Positions 16,188-24,546 of a stretch of 64,000 nucleotides of DNA are shown here, piece by piece. The DNA lies in NCBI RefSeq assembly GCF_000787835.1, contig NZ_BBPP01000003.1, forward strand, positions 101,411 to 165,410, read 5' to 3'. Source of the stretch: Streptacidiphilus melanogenes (lineage in GTDB: Bacteria > Actinomycetota > Actinomycetes > Streptomycetales > Streptomycetaceae). The translations under genes were made by a program, and so were the position numbers. The first letter of the stretch is position 1. Every line of letters begins with the position of its first letter. The notes beneath the pieces were generated by a model that saw only the letters and a program-made list of their open reading frames with translations, was not told where the DNA came from and did no database searches.

Positions 16188-16234
16188 GGACAGCTTCCTT
16201 CCGTTGCTCGGATCGCGTGGTCGGGCGGTGCGGG

Positions 16235-16639
16235 TCAGGACCGGAGCGCGGCGGCGACCTGTGCGGTGTCCTCCGTGCCCCGGTAGTGGACGATGAGCCC
16301 GTCGCGAAGGGTGAAGCGGTGATGGAGGTTCATCCGTACCAGCCGCCCGCTCGCCCGGTGGCGGGCATGGCAGCGGACCACCGTGAGCACGTCGTCCCCA
16401 CTCGCGGCGTAGACCAGGGGCGTGAAGTCCTCCACCTCCATCGTGGCGCCGAACTCCTCGAAGAACGCCCCCACATCGGCCTTCCCCCTGCGCGGGCCGT
16501 ACCACGGGGCGACGGTCGTCGTGGTCTCCACGCCCCAGTCCACGTCGTCGCTCAGGACCGCGAGGATCCCGGCGGCATCACCCCTGCCGAACATCTCGTA
16601 GCACGAGCGCACGATCTCGATGTTGCCGTCGGTGCTCAT
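16235..16639 (-). CDS. SnoaL-like (NTF2-fold) protein
   Basis: 134 aa. IEIVRSCYEMFGRGDAAGILAVLSDDVDWGV is the typical first helix-strand unit of the SnoaL/ketosteroid-isomerase-like fold. YGPRRGKADVGAFFEEFGATMEVEDF and HRFTLRDGLIVHYRGTEDTAQVAAAL complete the cone. Members are isomerases, cyclases, hydrolases or have no known activity. ATG 16639 is selected because TTGGGAGG lies at proper spacing. No partner identifies the substrate. Confidence 0.82.
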   Translation of the reverse strand: MSTDGNIEIVRSCYEMFGRGDAAGILAVLSDDVDWGVETTTTVAPWYGPRRGKADVGAFFEEFGATMEVEDFTPLVYAASGDDVLTVVRCHARHRASGRLVRMNLHHRFTLRDGLIVHYRGTEDTAQVAAALRS

Positions 16640-16785
16640 GGGTCGACCTCCCAAGGGGAACGGCGTAACTGAAGGGACAACGGGGCGCCCCTCACACTAG
16701 GAACCGGCCGGGGACCCGCCCCGGCGGCGCGTGCGGCGACGAGGGCCGATTCACCGGGACGGCCCAGCCAGGCCTGCCGCGGGCG

Positions 16786-18093
16786 TCAGATCCCTTGCTG
16801 CGGCCCGTCCGTCGGGCACCAGCGGCGGATCGCGAAGGCGGCGAGCAGGGTGGCCCCGGCGAGCGGGAGCCAGAGCGCGCCCGAGCCGACCGCGAGGAGC
16901 GCCGTGAGCACGGCGGGGGAGACCGCGAGGCCGACCCCGCTGGAGAGCTGGAACCGGGCCAGGGCGGCGCCGAGACGGTCGGGTTCGGTGGTCGCGACGA
17001 CCAGCGCCGTCGCGCTGCCGGTGTACATGATCTCCCCGGCGGTCAGCACCACGGACACGGCCGCCACCCCCAGTGCGGCCCAGACACCGCCCGCCGTCCC
17101 CGCGAGCCAGAAGCCGAGGTACGCTCCGGCGAGCACGACCCCGGACGCCGCCATCGCCGTCCGCCGCCCCCACCGGGCCATCCACAGCACGACGGCGACC
17201 TGGCAGAGCACCACCAGCACGGTGTTGCCGACGAAGATCCCCGCACCCCAGGCGGTGGCGGCGTGCAACGTCGTGACCAGGAAGGCGGGCAGGGCCACCT
17301 CCAGCACGTTGAAGTTGAACGCGTACGGGAGGTTGGCGAGATCCAGCACGGTGAACCCGCGACGCGGCGACCGCCCTTCCGCCCTGCGAGCGACGTCCTC
17401 GCCACCCCTGCCCGAGACCGCGCGCACCCGCAGGGAGGCGGCGAGCAGACCGGCCGTCAGGTAGCCGAGCGCGGTGACAACCGCCAGCAGTCGCAGCGCC
17501 CCGGGGCCGCCCGCCGTCGCCACGGTGGCGATCAGCGCCCCGGCCCCCAGGCCGGCGTTGCGCACCGCCCGCCCGGCCGCGAGCGCGCCGTCGCGCAGCC
17601 GCTCCTCCGCGACGGCGGTCACCAGCGCCGCGTGCGCGGGCGGCCAGCACTGGTTGCCGACCCCGAGGAAGAGCGCGGCCATCGCGAACGCGACGAGCGG
17701 CGGCGCGCCCAGGACTGGCGCGGCAAGGAGCAGCACGACGCCCAGCACCCGCACCAGCATCGCGCCCGCCACGGCGGCGGAGCGGGCACCCCGGTCGAGC
17801 CAACGGCCGGCGAACGGGACGGCGGCGAGCGCCGCCAGGAACCCCGCGGTCATGGCCAGGCCCGCCCGGGCCACGCCCACGTGCAGCACCTCGACGCCGT
17901 ACAGCAGCAGGAAAGGGCGCAGCAGTCCCGACCCCAAGGAGTCGACCGCGAGCGCGACGACGTACCGGGCGCCGCCCCCGGCGCGCAGCAGCGTCCGCCA
18001 GCCGGCACGGGGGCGCGCGGACGCCGCGGCGGCTTCGGCGGAGGTCTTCGATCGGGCATCGGCAGGGCACATGGCGGTGGTCATGCCGCTCAC
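16786..18093 (-). CDS. MFS transporter, 12 TM
   Basis: 435 aa, about 12 membrane helices, inner membrane. Features include AVDSLGSGLLRPFLLLYGVEVLHVG, PFAGRWLDRGARSAAVAG (the loop 2-3 motif of the major facilitator superfamily in degenerate form) and GNQCWPPAHAALVTAVAEERLRDGALA. The second half starts after a basic loop around 235. Start GTG 18093; ATG 18084 is an alternative, and neither has a strong ribosome site. It is divergent from an ArsR/DUF5937 regulator with a large inverted repeat between, so drug efflux under that regulator is a fair inference. Confidence 0.85.
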   Translation of the reverse strand: MSGMTTAMCPADARSKTSAEAAAASARPRAGWRTLLRAGGGARYVVALAVDSLGSGLLRPFLLLYGVEVLHVGVARAGLAMTAGFLAALAAVPFAGRWLDRGARSAAVAGAMLVRVLGVVLLLAAPVLGAPPLVAFAMAALFLGVGNQCWPPAHAALVTAVAEERLRDGALAAGRAVRNAGLGAGALIATVATAGGPGALRLLAVVTALGYLTAGLLAASLRVRAVSGRGGEDVARRAEGRSPRRGFTVLDLANLPYAFNFNVLEVALPAFLVTTLHAATAWGAGIFVGNTVLVVLCQVAVVLWMARWGRRTAMAASGVVLAGAYLGFWLAGTAGGVWAALGVAAVSVVLTAGEIMYTGSATALVVATTEPDRLGAALARFQLSSGVGLAVSPAVLTALLAVGSGALWLPLAGATLLAAFAIRRWCPTDGPQQGI

Positions 18094-18120
18094 CGTCGCG
18101 CCGGTCCCCGCCGCCGGTCA

Positions 18121-18149
18121 CGTCGATTGACGACTCCCGTCAACCGACG
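18121..18149. promoter_or_regulatory. 29-bp inverted repeat operator between MFS and ArsR genes
   Basis: CGTCGATTGACG (18121-18132), spacer ACTCC, CGTCAACCGACG (18138-18149): 11 of 12 pairs match. Each arm contains TTGACG on one strand, a good -35 for the divergent promoter reading that way. Binding would therefore block both genes. It is the likely site of the adjacent ArsR/DUF5937 regulator. Confidence 0.72.
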
Positions 18150-18185
18150 TCGGCGATCCGGCCGTGAACAGGCAGGATGGAGCGC

Positions 18186-19289
18186 ATGAGCCTCGTCGTC
18201 GACATCACCGGCCTGCCCGACGAGCGGCTGCTCTTCGCCGCCTCTCCGCTGGCCGAGCTGACCGCGATGCTGCACGTGCTGGCAGCGCCGCCGCACCACC
18301 CCGCGGGCGTTTCCTGGGCGGCCCGGGTCCGTGCCGGACTCGGAACGGAGCTGTCCGAACGGCTCGGCGAGGCGGAGTTCCTGTGGCGCTCGTCCCGTGC
18401 CGACTTCCTGCTGCCCGCGCACCCGTGCGCGACGCTCGCCGAGGAGCTCGACGCGGTCGACGCGCTGGGCGACGACCGGTTCGTCTCCGCCGCCCTGGTG
18501 ACCACCTGCGGCTCCGACCGGGTGCTCTTCGGCACGCCGTCCCCGCTGGCCGACGCCACCTCCCGGGACCGGGCGCTGGAACTGGCCCAGGCCAGGGGAC
18601 CGCAGCAGGCCGCCTTCGCGGAACGGCTGATGGCCGACCCACCCACCGTCCGCGCCCGGCTACGCCGCACCCTGGAGGCCTGCGGCCCGGCCTTCTTCGA
18701 CGAGACCTGGCGCCGGATCCGCCCCCAACTGGCCGCCGACCTCCGGCACAAGGCCGAACTGCGCACCCGTCGCGGCCTCGGCGACACCCTGCGCGCCGTC
18801 TCGGCGGCGATCTCCCTGGAGGAGCCCTCCGAGACCGGCGGCACCCGGCGGCGCATCGTCGTCGACAAGCTGCAGGACAACAGCACCAGCGCGAACGGTG
18901 ACGGGGTCACCTTCATCCCCTCGGTCTTCGGCGACCCCCATCTCGTCTGCGTCCACGCCCCGGGCTGGCGCCCGGTGCTGCAGTACCCGGTGGCGTCGCC
19001 CGACACCACGCCACCGGTCCCGATGGACGTCGTCGCCAGACGCCTGGAGGCCCTGGCCCACCCCGTCCGCCTCCGCCTGGTCCGCACCCTCGCGCGCGGC
19101 CCCCACACCACTGGCGAGCTCGCCTCCGCCTGGGAGCTGACACCCCCGGAAGTCTCCCGCCACCTCGCGGTCCTGCGCCGCGCCGGCCTCCTCACCGCCG
19201 TCCGCCGCGGCCGGTACGTCCACTACGAACTCGACACCCGCACCACCGCCTCCCTCGGCGCCGACCTCCTGGACGCCGTCCTGCGGTAG
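18186..19289 (+). CDS. ArsR-type regulator with N-terminal DUF5937 domain
   Basis: 367 aa from ATG 18186 (ATG 18177 is an alternative; the AGGATGGAG ahead fits 18186 better). The N-terminal two thirds (LVVDITGLPDERLLFAASPLAEL, WRRIRPQLAADLRHKAELRTRRGL, TFIPSVFGDPHLVCVH) is DUF5937, thought to be a sensing domain. The C-terminal winged helix is VVARRLEALAHPVRLRLVRTLARGPHTTGELASAWELTPPEVSRHLAVLRRAGLL. It probably represses the divergent MFS transporter through the intergenic palindrome. The effector is unknown. Confidence 0.88.
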   Translation: MSLVVDITGLPDERLLFAASPLAELTAMLHVLAAPPHHPAGVSWAARVRAGLGTELSERLGEAEFLWRSSRADFLLPAHPCATLAEELDAVDALGDDRFVSAALVTTCGSDRVLFGTPSPLADATSRDRALELAQARGPQQAAFAERLMADPPTVRARLRRTLEACGPAFFDETWRRIRPQLAADLRHKAELRTRRGLGDTLRAVSAAISLEEPSETGGTRRRIVVDKLQDNSTSANGDGVTFIPSVFGDPHLVCVHAPGWRPVLQYPVASPDTTPPVPMDVVARRLEALAHPVRLRLVRTLARGPHTTGELASAWELTPPEVSRHLAVLRRAGLLTAVRRGRYVHYELDTRTTASLGADLLDAVLR

Positions 19290-19588
19290 GTTCCGTCGAT
19301 GACGTGCATCCGAAGGCGCAGTGCCACGCAGAACACCGGCTTCCCTTCGGTCGTCGGCACGGGACCGGGGACGACCTTGGGCGAGGTGTCGCGATGTCCC
19401 GGGTCTGTCAGGAGCGGCGAAAGGACCCAAGTCGGCGTGGTGGCATCGCAGATGCTGACTGGGCTCCTACCCGCCCGTCGACTCGGCTTCCACTGATCGT
19501 TGCTGACCCCGCCGGAGCAGCTCGGTCGGCCGTTGCGGAAGGATGGGCAGGCTGGCGCGCAAAGAGTTTTCGCAGAAGGAGAGTTGGC

Positions 19589-20062
19589 GTGGCGGGGGAA
19601 CTGTGGGCATCGACCTTCTCACTCGCGGGTGTGGTGCTCGGTGGTGCGCTGACGGCGTTCACGCAGCGTGCCGCGCAGCGTTCGGCGGATCGGGCCGAGG
19701 ACCGACGGCAGTCGCAGGCGACCACCGAGACGCGCCGGGCCGAGCAGGTAGAGGCGATCAAGGAGTTCCTCGCCTGCGCCCAGGAGGCCGAGCGGGCCGC
19801 CTACAGTCGCCCGGAACCCTGGGGGGCCGACGAGGACGGCTGGATGACCCGGGCGCAGACCGTCATGACCAAGCTCTGGACGGCGGATCGCGGACTGGTG
19901 CTGCTCTGTGATGGGTCCCTGGAGGCCCCAGCGAGCGCGTACGGACGCGCGCTCAACCACGCGGTCTGGCGGGAGATCGGTGACGTGGAGGTCAACGAGC
20001 ACCTGGACGAGCACAAGAACGCCTTCATGATGGCTGCCCGAGCAAGCTTGGCCCGCGCCTGA
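19589..20062 (+). CDS. hypothetical membrane-anchored protein
   Basis: 157 aa. The N-terminal hydrophobic stretch (WASTFSLAGVVLGGALTAFT) is a single anchor. A charged helical region with coiled-coil character (RAAQRSADRAEDRRQSQATTETRRAEQVEAI) follows, then EFLACAQEAERAAYS. The architecture is common in streptomycete proteins of unknown function. GTG 19589 is preceded by AGAAGGAGAG at good spacing; the frame is open further 5'. The 299 bp between it and the ArsR gene show no gene I can support. Confidence 0.65.
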   Translation: MAGELWASTFSLAGVVLGGALTAFTQRAAQRSADRAEDRRQSQATTETRRAEQVEAIKEFLACAQEAERAAYSRPEPWGADEDGWMTRAQTVMTKLWTADRGLVLLCDGSLEAPASAYGRALNHAVWREIGDVEVNEHLDEHKNAFMMAARASLARA

Positions 20063-20341
20063 CCCGACACCCCGCAGGGGCCCGCGTGGAGGCGGTCGCC
20101 TGCGTGTGCCGAGCAGGGCGCCCCTCGGGTCGGACCGGTTCGGATCCGCACTTCCTCGACCGTGAGCTGGCCGCGTGGCTTCTTCTATGACTATTTGTGT
20201 TTGATTGAGGCTTTCTGAGACTTCCCTCAAATGCCGGAGCGTCGTGGCGGTGGTGGTGGATTTGTGAGGGAGCGTCGTATGTGCCCGGTCGGAACAAGAC
20301 CGCCGGGCGTCGGCACATATGACGCGAGAAAGGCTGTTGCG

Positions 20342-20596
20342 ATGACGGGTGGACGGTTTGTGAGGATGGCGGCGCTGGGTTCGGTCGCGGTCGCGCTGGC
20401 AGGCGGCGCGGTGCTGGGGACGGTGGGGACGGCCTCGGCGGCGCCGCGGCACCCCGGGCACCACCAGCGGTGCCATGTGGAACAGGGCCACTGGGTGCGG
20501 ACCTGGCACCCGGCTTCGCGGGACCGACGCGGCATCCGCCACGCGGGCTACTGGACCCGCACCTGGGTGCCCGCCCACGTGGTCTGCGAGCGTTAG
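20342..20596 (+). CDS. small secreted His/Trp-rich protein with two GxW repeats
   Basis: 84 aa. Signal peptide RFVRMAALGSVAVALAGGAVLGT with cleavage near TASA-AP (about residue 33). The mature part is about 50 residues with two related units, GHWVRTWHPA and GYWTRTWVPA, and two cysteines that could form one disulphide. The units recall WxxGHW-type repeats of secreted proteins. Function unknown. The 279 bp upstream are locally AT-rich (about 20185-20230) and probably contain the promoter. A strong terminator follows. Confidence 0.65.
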   Translation: MTGGRFVRMAALGSVAVALAGGAVLGTVGTASAAPRHPGHHQRCHVEQGHWVRTWHPASRDRRGIRHAGYWTRTWVPAHVVCER

Positions 20597-20629
20597 CCAG
20601 GACCAGCGGACCGAACGGCACTGCACAGC

Positions 20630-20669
20630 ACGGACGGTCTCCCTGCCGATCGGCGGGGAGACCGTCCGT
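20630..20669. terminator. 14-bp stem terminator followed by T-rich run
   Basis: ACGGACGGTCTCCC (20630-20643) pairs perfectly with 20656-20669 around a 12-nt loop. TTCTC follows on +. It lies between the small secreted protein gene and the end of the DUF4328 gene, so it may serve both strands. Confidence 0.85.
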
Positions 20670-20672
20670 TTC

Positions 20673-21347
20673 TCACTCCCCGGCCGCCTGATCGCCCGCC
20701 GGTCCTTGCTGCGTCCCGTCGAGCGCCCGAGGCAGCGCGCCGCTCAGCCGCCAGACGAGGACGGCGGTCAGCGCCGCGAAGGAGACGCGCAACGCGTCGC
20801 CGACCAGCAGGCCCCGCATCGCCTCGCCGACCGCGTGCACGGTGGAGGCGCGCTTCAGCGGCGCGAAGTCGCCGGCCCAGCGCAGGCAGGCGAGGAACGC
20901 GAGCCACCAGGCGGTGAGCAGCGGAGCGCCCCGTCTGCGGCGCGACGCGGGACGCGCCGCGGCCCACAGGTCGTTGACGAACATCTTCGGCACGAACAAC
21001 TGGGCCCCCGGCACCAGCCAGCCGAACAGCGCCCACGCGGGGTGACGTCGCTGTCCCTGCGGCCATACCCGGTCGGCGAGTTCACGCATGGTCCAGAGCC
21101 AGAGGACGAACAGCACCATGGCGGCGACGCCGAAGGCCTGCCACCACCCGGACAGGTTCCCGACCCACATGTCGGCCACGACACGCGCGTTGTCGGCCGC
21201 GTCGGTCTCCTGCCGCGGCAGAGCGCCGAGCATCACGTACTTGTGCCAGCCCGCCGCCTCGGTCGCCACCGTCATCAACACGAAGCAGGCAAGTGCGCCG
21301 CACACCCACAGCGCCAGCCTTCCCCGCGGTTCGGCCCGTCCAGCCAT
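20673..21347 (-). CDS. DUF4328 membrane protein
   Basis: 224 aa, about five to six membrane helices. FGVAAMVLFVLWLWTMRELADRVWPQGQRRHPAWALFGWLVPGAQLFVPKMFVNDLWAAARP is arranged as in DUF4328 proteins, with the conserved P-W-GWxxP-P...P....D.W pattern. Function unknown. ATG 21347 is chosen for a GGGAG 9 nt upstream; the frame is open beyond. It is monocistronic. Confidence 0.82.
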   Translation of the reverse strand: MAGRAEPRGRLALWVCGALACFVLMTVATEAAGWHKYVMLGALPRQETDAADNARVVADMWVGNLSGWWQAFGVAAMVLFVLWLWTMRELADRVWPQGQRRHPAWALFGWLVPGAQLFVPKMFVNDLWAAARPASRRRRGAPLLTAWWLAFLACLRWAGDFAPLKRASTVHAVGEAMRGLLVGDALRVSFAALTAVLVWRLSGALPRALDGTQQGPAGDQAAGE

Positions 21348-21539
21348 TCCACACGCTCCCGGGTGCCCGCCGATGCGGACTTTCCGCAGGTCGGAGGGGA
21401 TCCTAGCGGCTGTCGTCGACGTCAGCCAGGGGGTTGCGCGGGGTGCTTCCCGCCCCACCCTCGCATGCCCGGAGCGGTCGCGGCAGGGCCCGCCGCCGCA
21501 CGCCGTTTCGCTTCCGCCGTTGCGGTTAGACGCCCCGTC

Positions 21540-21821
21540 ATGGAAGGCAGATACAGTGCGGCGGGCGCGGCCCGCGGAGTCATGATCGTCGCCGATGTCG
21601 TCGCGGGCATCCTGGTGCTGTGGATCGTCCTGTACGTCCTGAAGGCCAACCCCTCGAACGACATGGCGCACTGGATCCACAACGCGGCCGACTGGCTGTC
21701 GGCCTGGGCGCACGACCTGTTCACCCCCTCGGAGGGATGGCTGCGCACCCTGCTCAACTACGGCATCCCTGCGATCGCCTACCTGCTGGTCGGGCACACG
21801 CTGGCCAGCCGCCTGCGGTGA
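21540..21821 (+). CDS. small two-TM hypothetical membrane protein
   Basis: 93 aa. Hydrophobic segments VMIVADVVAGILVLWIVLYVL (about 14-34) and LNYGIPAIAYLLVGHTLASRL (C-terminus), separated by an amphipathic Trp-rich stretch (MAHWIHNAADWLSAWAHDLF). Similar small membrane proteins are widespread in streptomycetes without assigned function. No good ribosome site is seen for ATG 21540; ATG 21582 is an alternative start. Confidence 0.6.
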   Translation: MEGRYSAAGAARGVMIVADVVAGILVLWIVLYVLKANPSNDMAHWIHNAADWLSAWAHDLFTPSEGWLRTLLNYGIPAIAYLLVGHTLASRLR

Positions 21822-21842
21822 CCCGAGCACGGGCGGAAGCGA

Positions 21843-21881
21843 GTCCGCCCCCGCGGGCGCATCGCGCCGCGGGGGGCGGAC
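21843..21881. terminator. bidirectional hairpin terminator
   Basis: GTCCGCCCCCGCGG (21843-21856) pairs with 21867-21881 with one bulged G, between convergent genes. Confidence 0.75.
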
Positions 21882-21910
21882 GGGTGACGTCGAGAGGGCT
21901 CGGCGGCTGC

Positions 21911-23704
21911 CTACCGCGCCGGGGTCTCCGTGTCGTTCGTCGCAAGCGGAGTCGGAGCGACCGGCACCGGGGCGCGGCGTCCGGTGAAGGCCGAGGCGAC
22001 GGCCGCGACCAGGCAGGCCGCGAGGGCGAACCAGAACGCGACCGCGAGGCCGTCCTGGAACGGGCCGGTGACCAGGTGCGGGAAGAAGTTCCGGCCGGTC
22101 AGGTAGTCCGCGCGCCCCGCCGGGAGGTGCTGGAGGACCTGGGTGCCGAGCAGCTGCCGGATCGGGTTGTACCCGAGGAACGCCGCGAAGAGCACGGCCA
22201 GCGGCGGAAGCTGGGAGACCTTCGCCGCGACGGGCGCGGGAACGCCCTGTGCGACCAGGCCGTGGTCCATCGCGCCGGGCAGGCTCTGGGCCAGGCCCAG
22301 CACGATCAGGCTGAAGAAGAGGCCGATCGACAGCACCATCGCCGCGTTCTGGAACGTCGCGGTCATGCCCGCACCGACGCCGCGCTGACGGGCCGGGACC
22401 GCGTTCATGATCTCGGCGCGGTTGGGGGAGGCGAACAGACCCGCGCCCAAGCCGTTGAGGACGAGGATCGCCGCGAAGGCCGGGTAGGGGAAGTCGACGG
22501 GCAGGACCATGAGCAGGCCGAAGCTGAGCGCGTTGAGCAGCGCACCCGCGATCGTGAAGAACCGCGACCCGAACCGGTCGGAGAGCAGACCCGAGACGGG
22601 CGCGGCCACCAGCAGCCCGACGGTCAGCGGGATCATGTAGATGCCCGCCCACAGCGGGGTCTGCTCGAAGCTGTAGCCGTGCAGCGGCAGCCAGATGCCC
22701 TGGAGCCAGATCACCAGGATGAACTGCAGGCCGCCGCGGCCCAGCGCGGTGAGCAGGTTGGCCAGGTTGCCGGCGGCGAAGGTCCGCAGCCGGAACAGGG
22801 ACAGGTCGAACAGCGGCTCGGCGACCTTGGACTCGATGACGCAGAAAACGACGAGGAGCACCACGCCGACGCCCATGGCCGTGAGCACCCACGGGTTGCC
22901 CCAACCGGTCGTCGCGCCGTGGTAGGGCTGGATGCCGTAGGTGATGCCGACCAGCAGCGTGATCAGCCCGGCCGCGAAGGTGAGGTTGCCCCACCAGTCG
23001 ATCGCGGCGGGCTGCCGGTGACCGGTGTCCTTGAGCTTGAGGTAGGCCCAGACCGAGCCGAAGACGCCGACGGGCACGGACACCAGGAACACCCAGCGCC
23101 AGCCGACCGGGCCGAGGACCCCGCCGAGCATCAGGCCGATGAAGGCCCCGGCTATGCCCGCGATCACGTTGATGCCCAGCGCGGTCCCGCGCTGCCGCGC
23201 CGGGAAGGCGTCGGTGATGATCGCGGTGGAGTTGGCGAAGATCAGCGCGCCGCCTACGCCCTGGACGACACGCCAGCCGATCAGCCACAGCGCGGCCTCG
23301 GTGCCGCTGCCCCAGGTGAGCGACAGCATGATGGAACACGCGGTGAAGACCGCGAACCCGAGGTTGTACATGCGGACCCGGCCGAACATGTCGCCGAGCC
23401 GCCCGAAGGTGACCACCAGCACCGCGGTGACCACCATGAAGCCCATCATCATCCACAGCAGGTAGCTGGTGTTGTGCGGGTCCAGCGGGTCGAGGTGGAT
23501 GCCGTCGAAGATGTTCGGCATGGCGATCAGCACGATCGACTGGTTGATCATCACCATCAGCATGCCGAGCGTCGTGTTCGACAGGGCGACCCACTTGTAG
23601 TGGGGCCCGTGCTCGTGCTCGACCTCGGGGTGTGCCTCCACAGCCACGTCGGGGGCGGATTTCGATCCGCCCGGTGGCGAGGCGGCGGGCGAGCTGGGTG
23701 GCAT
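21911..23704 (-). CDS. DHA2-family MFS multidrug efflux protein (14 TM)
   Basis: 597 aa, inner membrane, EmrB/QacA type. MVVTAVLVVTFGRLGDMFGRVRMYNLGF is the loop 2-3 motif (G-x-L-x-D-x-x-G-R). WRVVQGVGGALIFANSTAIITDAFPARQRGTALG is the helix 4/5 region, and RWVFLVSVPVGVFG is motif C vicinity. Fourteen hydrophobic segments can be counted. The long acidic N-terminus before the first helix (SKSAPDVAVEAHPEVEHEHG) is unusual. Likely proton-driven drug export. No adjacent regulator is seen; the gap downstream of the start holds relic sequence. Confidence 0.9.
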   Translation of the reverse strand: MPPSSPAASPPGGSKSAPDVAVEAHPEVEHEHGPHYKWVALSNTTLGMLMVMINQSIVLIAMPNIFDGIHLDPLDPHNTSYLLWMMMGFMVVTAVLVVTFGRLGDMFGRVRMYNLGFAVFTACSIMLSLTWGSGTEAALWLIGWRVVQGVGGALIFANSTAIITDAFPARQRGTALGINVIAGIAGAFIGLMLGGVLGPVGWRWVFLVSVPVGVFGSVWAYLKLKDTGHRQPAAIDWWGNLTFAAGLITLLVGITYGIQPYHGATTGWGNPWVLTAMGVGVVLLVVFCVIESKVAEPLFDLSLFRLRTFAAGNLANLLTALGRGGLQFILVIWLQGIWLPLHGYSFEQTPLWAGIYMIPLTVGLLVAAPVSGLLSDRFGSRFFTIAGALLNALSFGLLMVLPVDFPYPAFAAILVLNGLGAGLFASPNRAEIMNAVPARQRGVGAGMTATFQNAAMVLSIGLFFSLIVLGLAQSLPGAMDHGLVAQGVPAPVAAKVSQLPPLAVLFAAFLGYNPIRQLLGTQVLQHLPAGRADYLTGRNFFPHLVTGPFQDGLAVAFWFALAACLVAAVASAFTGRRAPVPVAPTPLATNDTETPAR

Positions 23705-23800
23705 GGTGAGGGCTTCCCTTCGGTCAGTGTGCTGTACAACTATTTCAGGCGAGGGGGTGCCCTGTCACGGCCGGACTGCTCCGCGCGACCGCCGCGGAGC

Positions 23801-23830
23801 GGGGCGGACTGGGGCGGACTGGGGCGAACC
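23801..23830. repeat. 10-bp tandem repeat, three copies
   Basis: GGGGCGGACT occurs twice exactly and a third time as GGGGCGAACC. It lies in the 287-bp gene-poor stretch between the DHA2 transporter and a short relic ORF. Confidence 0.7.
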
Positions 23831-23991
23831 AGCGGGCACCGGCGCAGGCCGGGGCGCGCGAAGGCCCACCGGGCCGCTGCGGCCTCCGGCGGACTGGCGG
23901 GCCGTGCACCCGCGAGTGCAAGCCGGGCCACCGCAGGCCGAGGCGTGGTGGGGACTACTGCCCGACGGAGGGCAACCGCAGGAATCAGCGG

Positions 23992-24153
23992 ATGGTCGAG
24001 CACGTCCTCGGCGCGGGGCGGTCCGGGCGGTGGCTGACTCTGGTGTTCTTCGTCGAGGGGCTGGCGTGTGACGGCACGAAGGACTGCCTGCGGCGGGTGA
24101 AGGCTGCGGGGTTGCCGTGGCGGGAGTTCACGCAGGCGGCGGTGGCGTCGTGA
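23992..24153 (+). CDS. 53-aa ORF, probable gene remnant
   Basis: MVEHVLGAGRSGRWLTLVFF, then VEGLACDGTKDCLRRVKAAG, then LPWREFTQAAVAS. The open frame extends upstream as DYCPTEGNRRNQR without a start or ribosome site, so this looks like the C-terminal end of a longer, eroded gene. The family is not recognised. The upstream 280 bp contains tandem repeats and no intact frame. Confidence 0.3.
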   Translation: MVEHVLGAGRSGRWLTLVFFVEGLACDGTKDCLRRVKAAGLPWREFTQAAVAS

Positions 24154-24184
24154 GCGCTGACGTTCGTCTCCGTGTTGGCGCGTG

Positions 24185-24433
24185 TCAGCGGCGGCTGGTG
24201 AGGGTCCAGTACAGGCGCAGGACGGTGCCCTTGACGGCGTTGATTGCCCATAGGCCGCGCAGGGTCAGGTACACGACCGGGGGCGTTCCGAGGATGAGGG
24301 CGGCGTGGATGGCGCCGTTGCGGGGGCGTCCTTGGATGGCGGTGAGGATGCTGGCCGCGAGCAGGGTTGCGCACATGAGGAGCGGGATCCAGTCCCGTGT
24401 TCTGCGATCCGGTGCGTGCGGATTACGGGTCAC
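24185..24433 (-). CDS. small membrane protein, unknown function
   Basis: 82 aa with two hydrophobic segments: DWIPLLMCATLLAASILTAI and AIHAALILGTPPVVYLTLRGLWAI. The ends are basic. Start GTG 24433 lacks a clear ribosome site. No family recognised. It is downstream of, and on the same strand as, the methyltransferase gene, separated by 113 bp. Confidence 0.5.
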   Translation of the reverse strand: MTRNPHAPDRRTRDWIPLLMCATLLAASILTAIQGRPRNGAIHAALILGTPPVVYLTLRGLWAINAVKGTVLRLYWTLTSRR

Positions 24434-24546
24434 GGTTTTCGACGATCACGGCTCCATGCGCGCCCGAGAACCCGGGAGCGCCCGCAGTCTCCTGGTGGTG
24501 GGCCGGGCCACCGTGGGCGAGCTGCGGATGGTCGCGACCCTGTGGC

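Noticed and set aside
19299-19496. 65-codon open frame on + after the ArsR/DUF5937 gene
   Set aside because: No ribosome site at a plausible distance, no recognisable motif, and the frame ends before the better supported gene at 19589.
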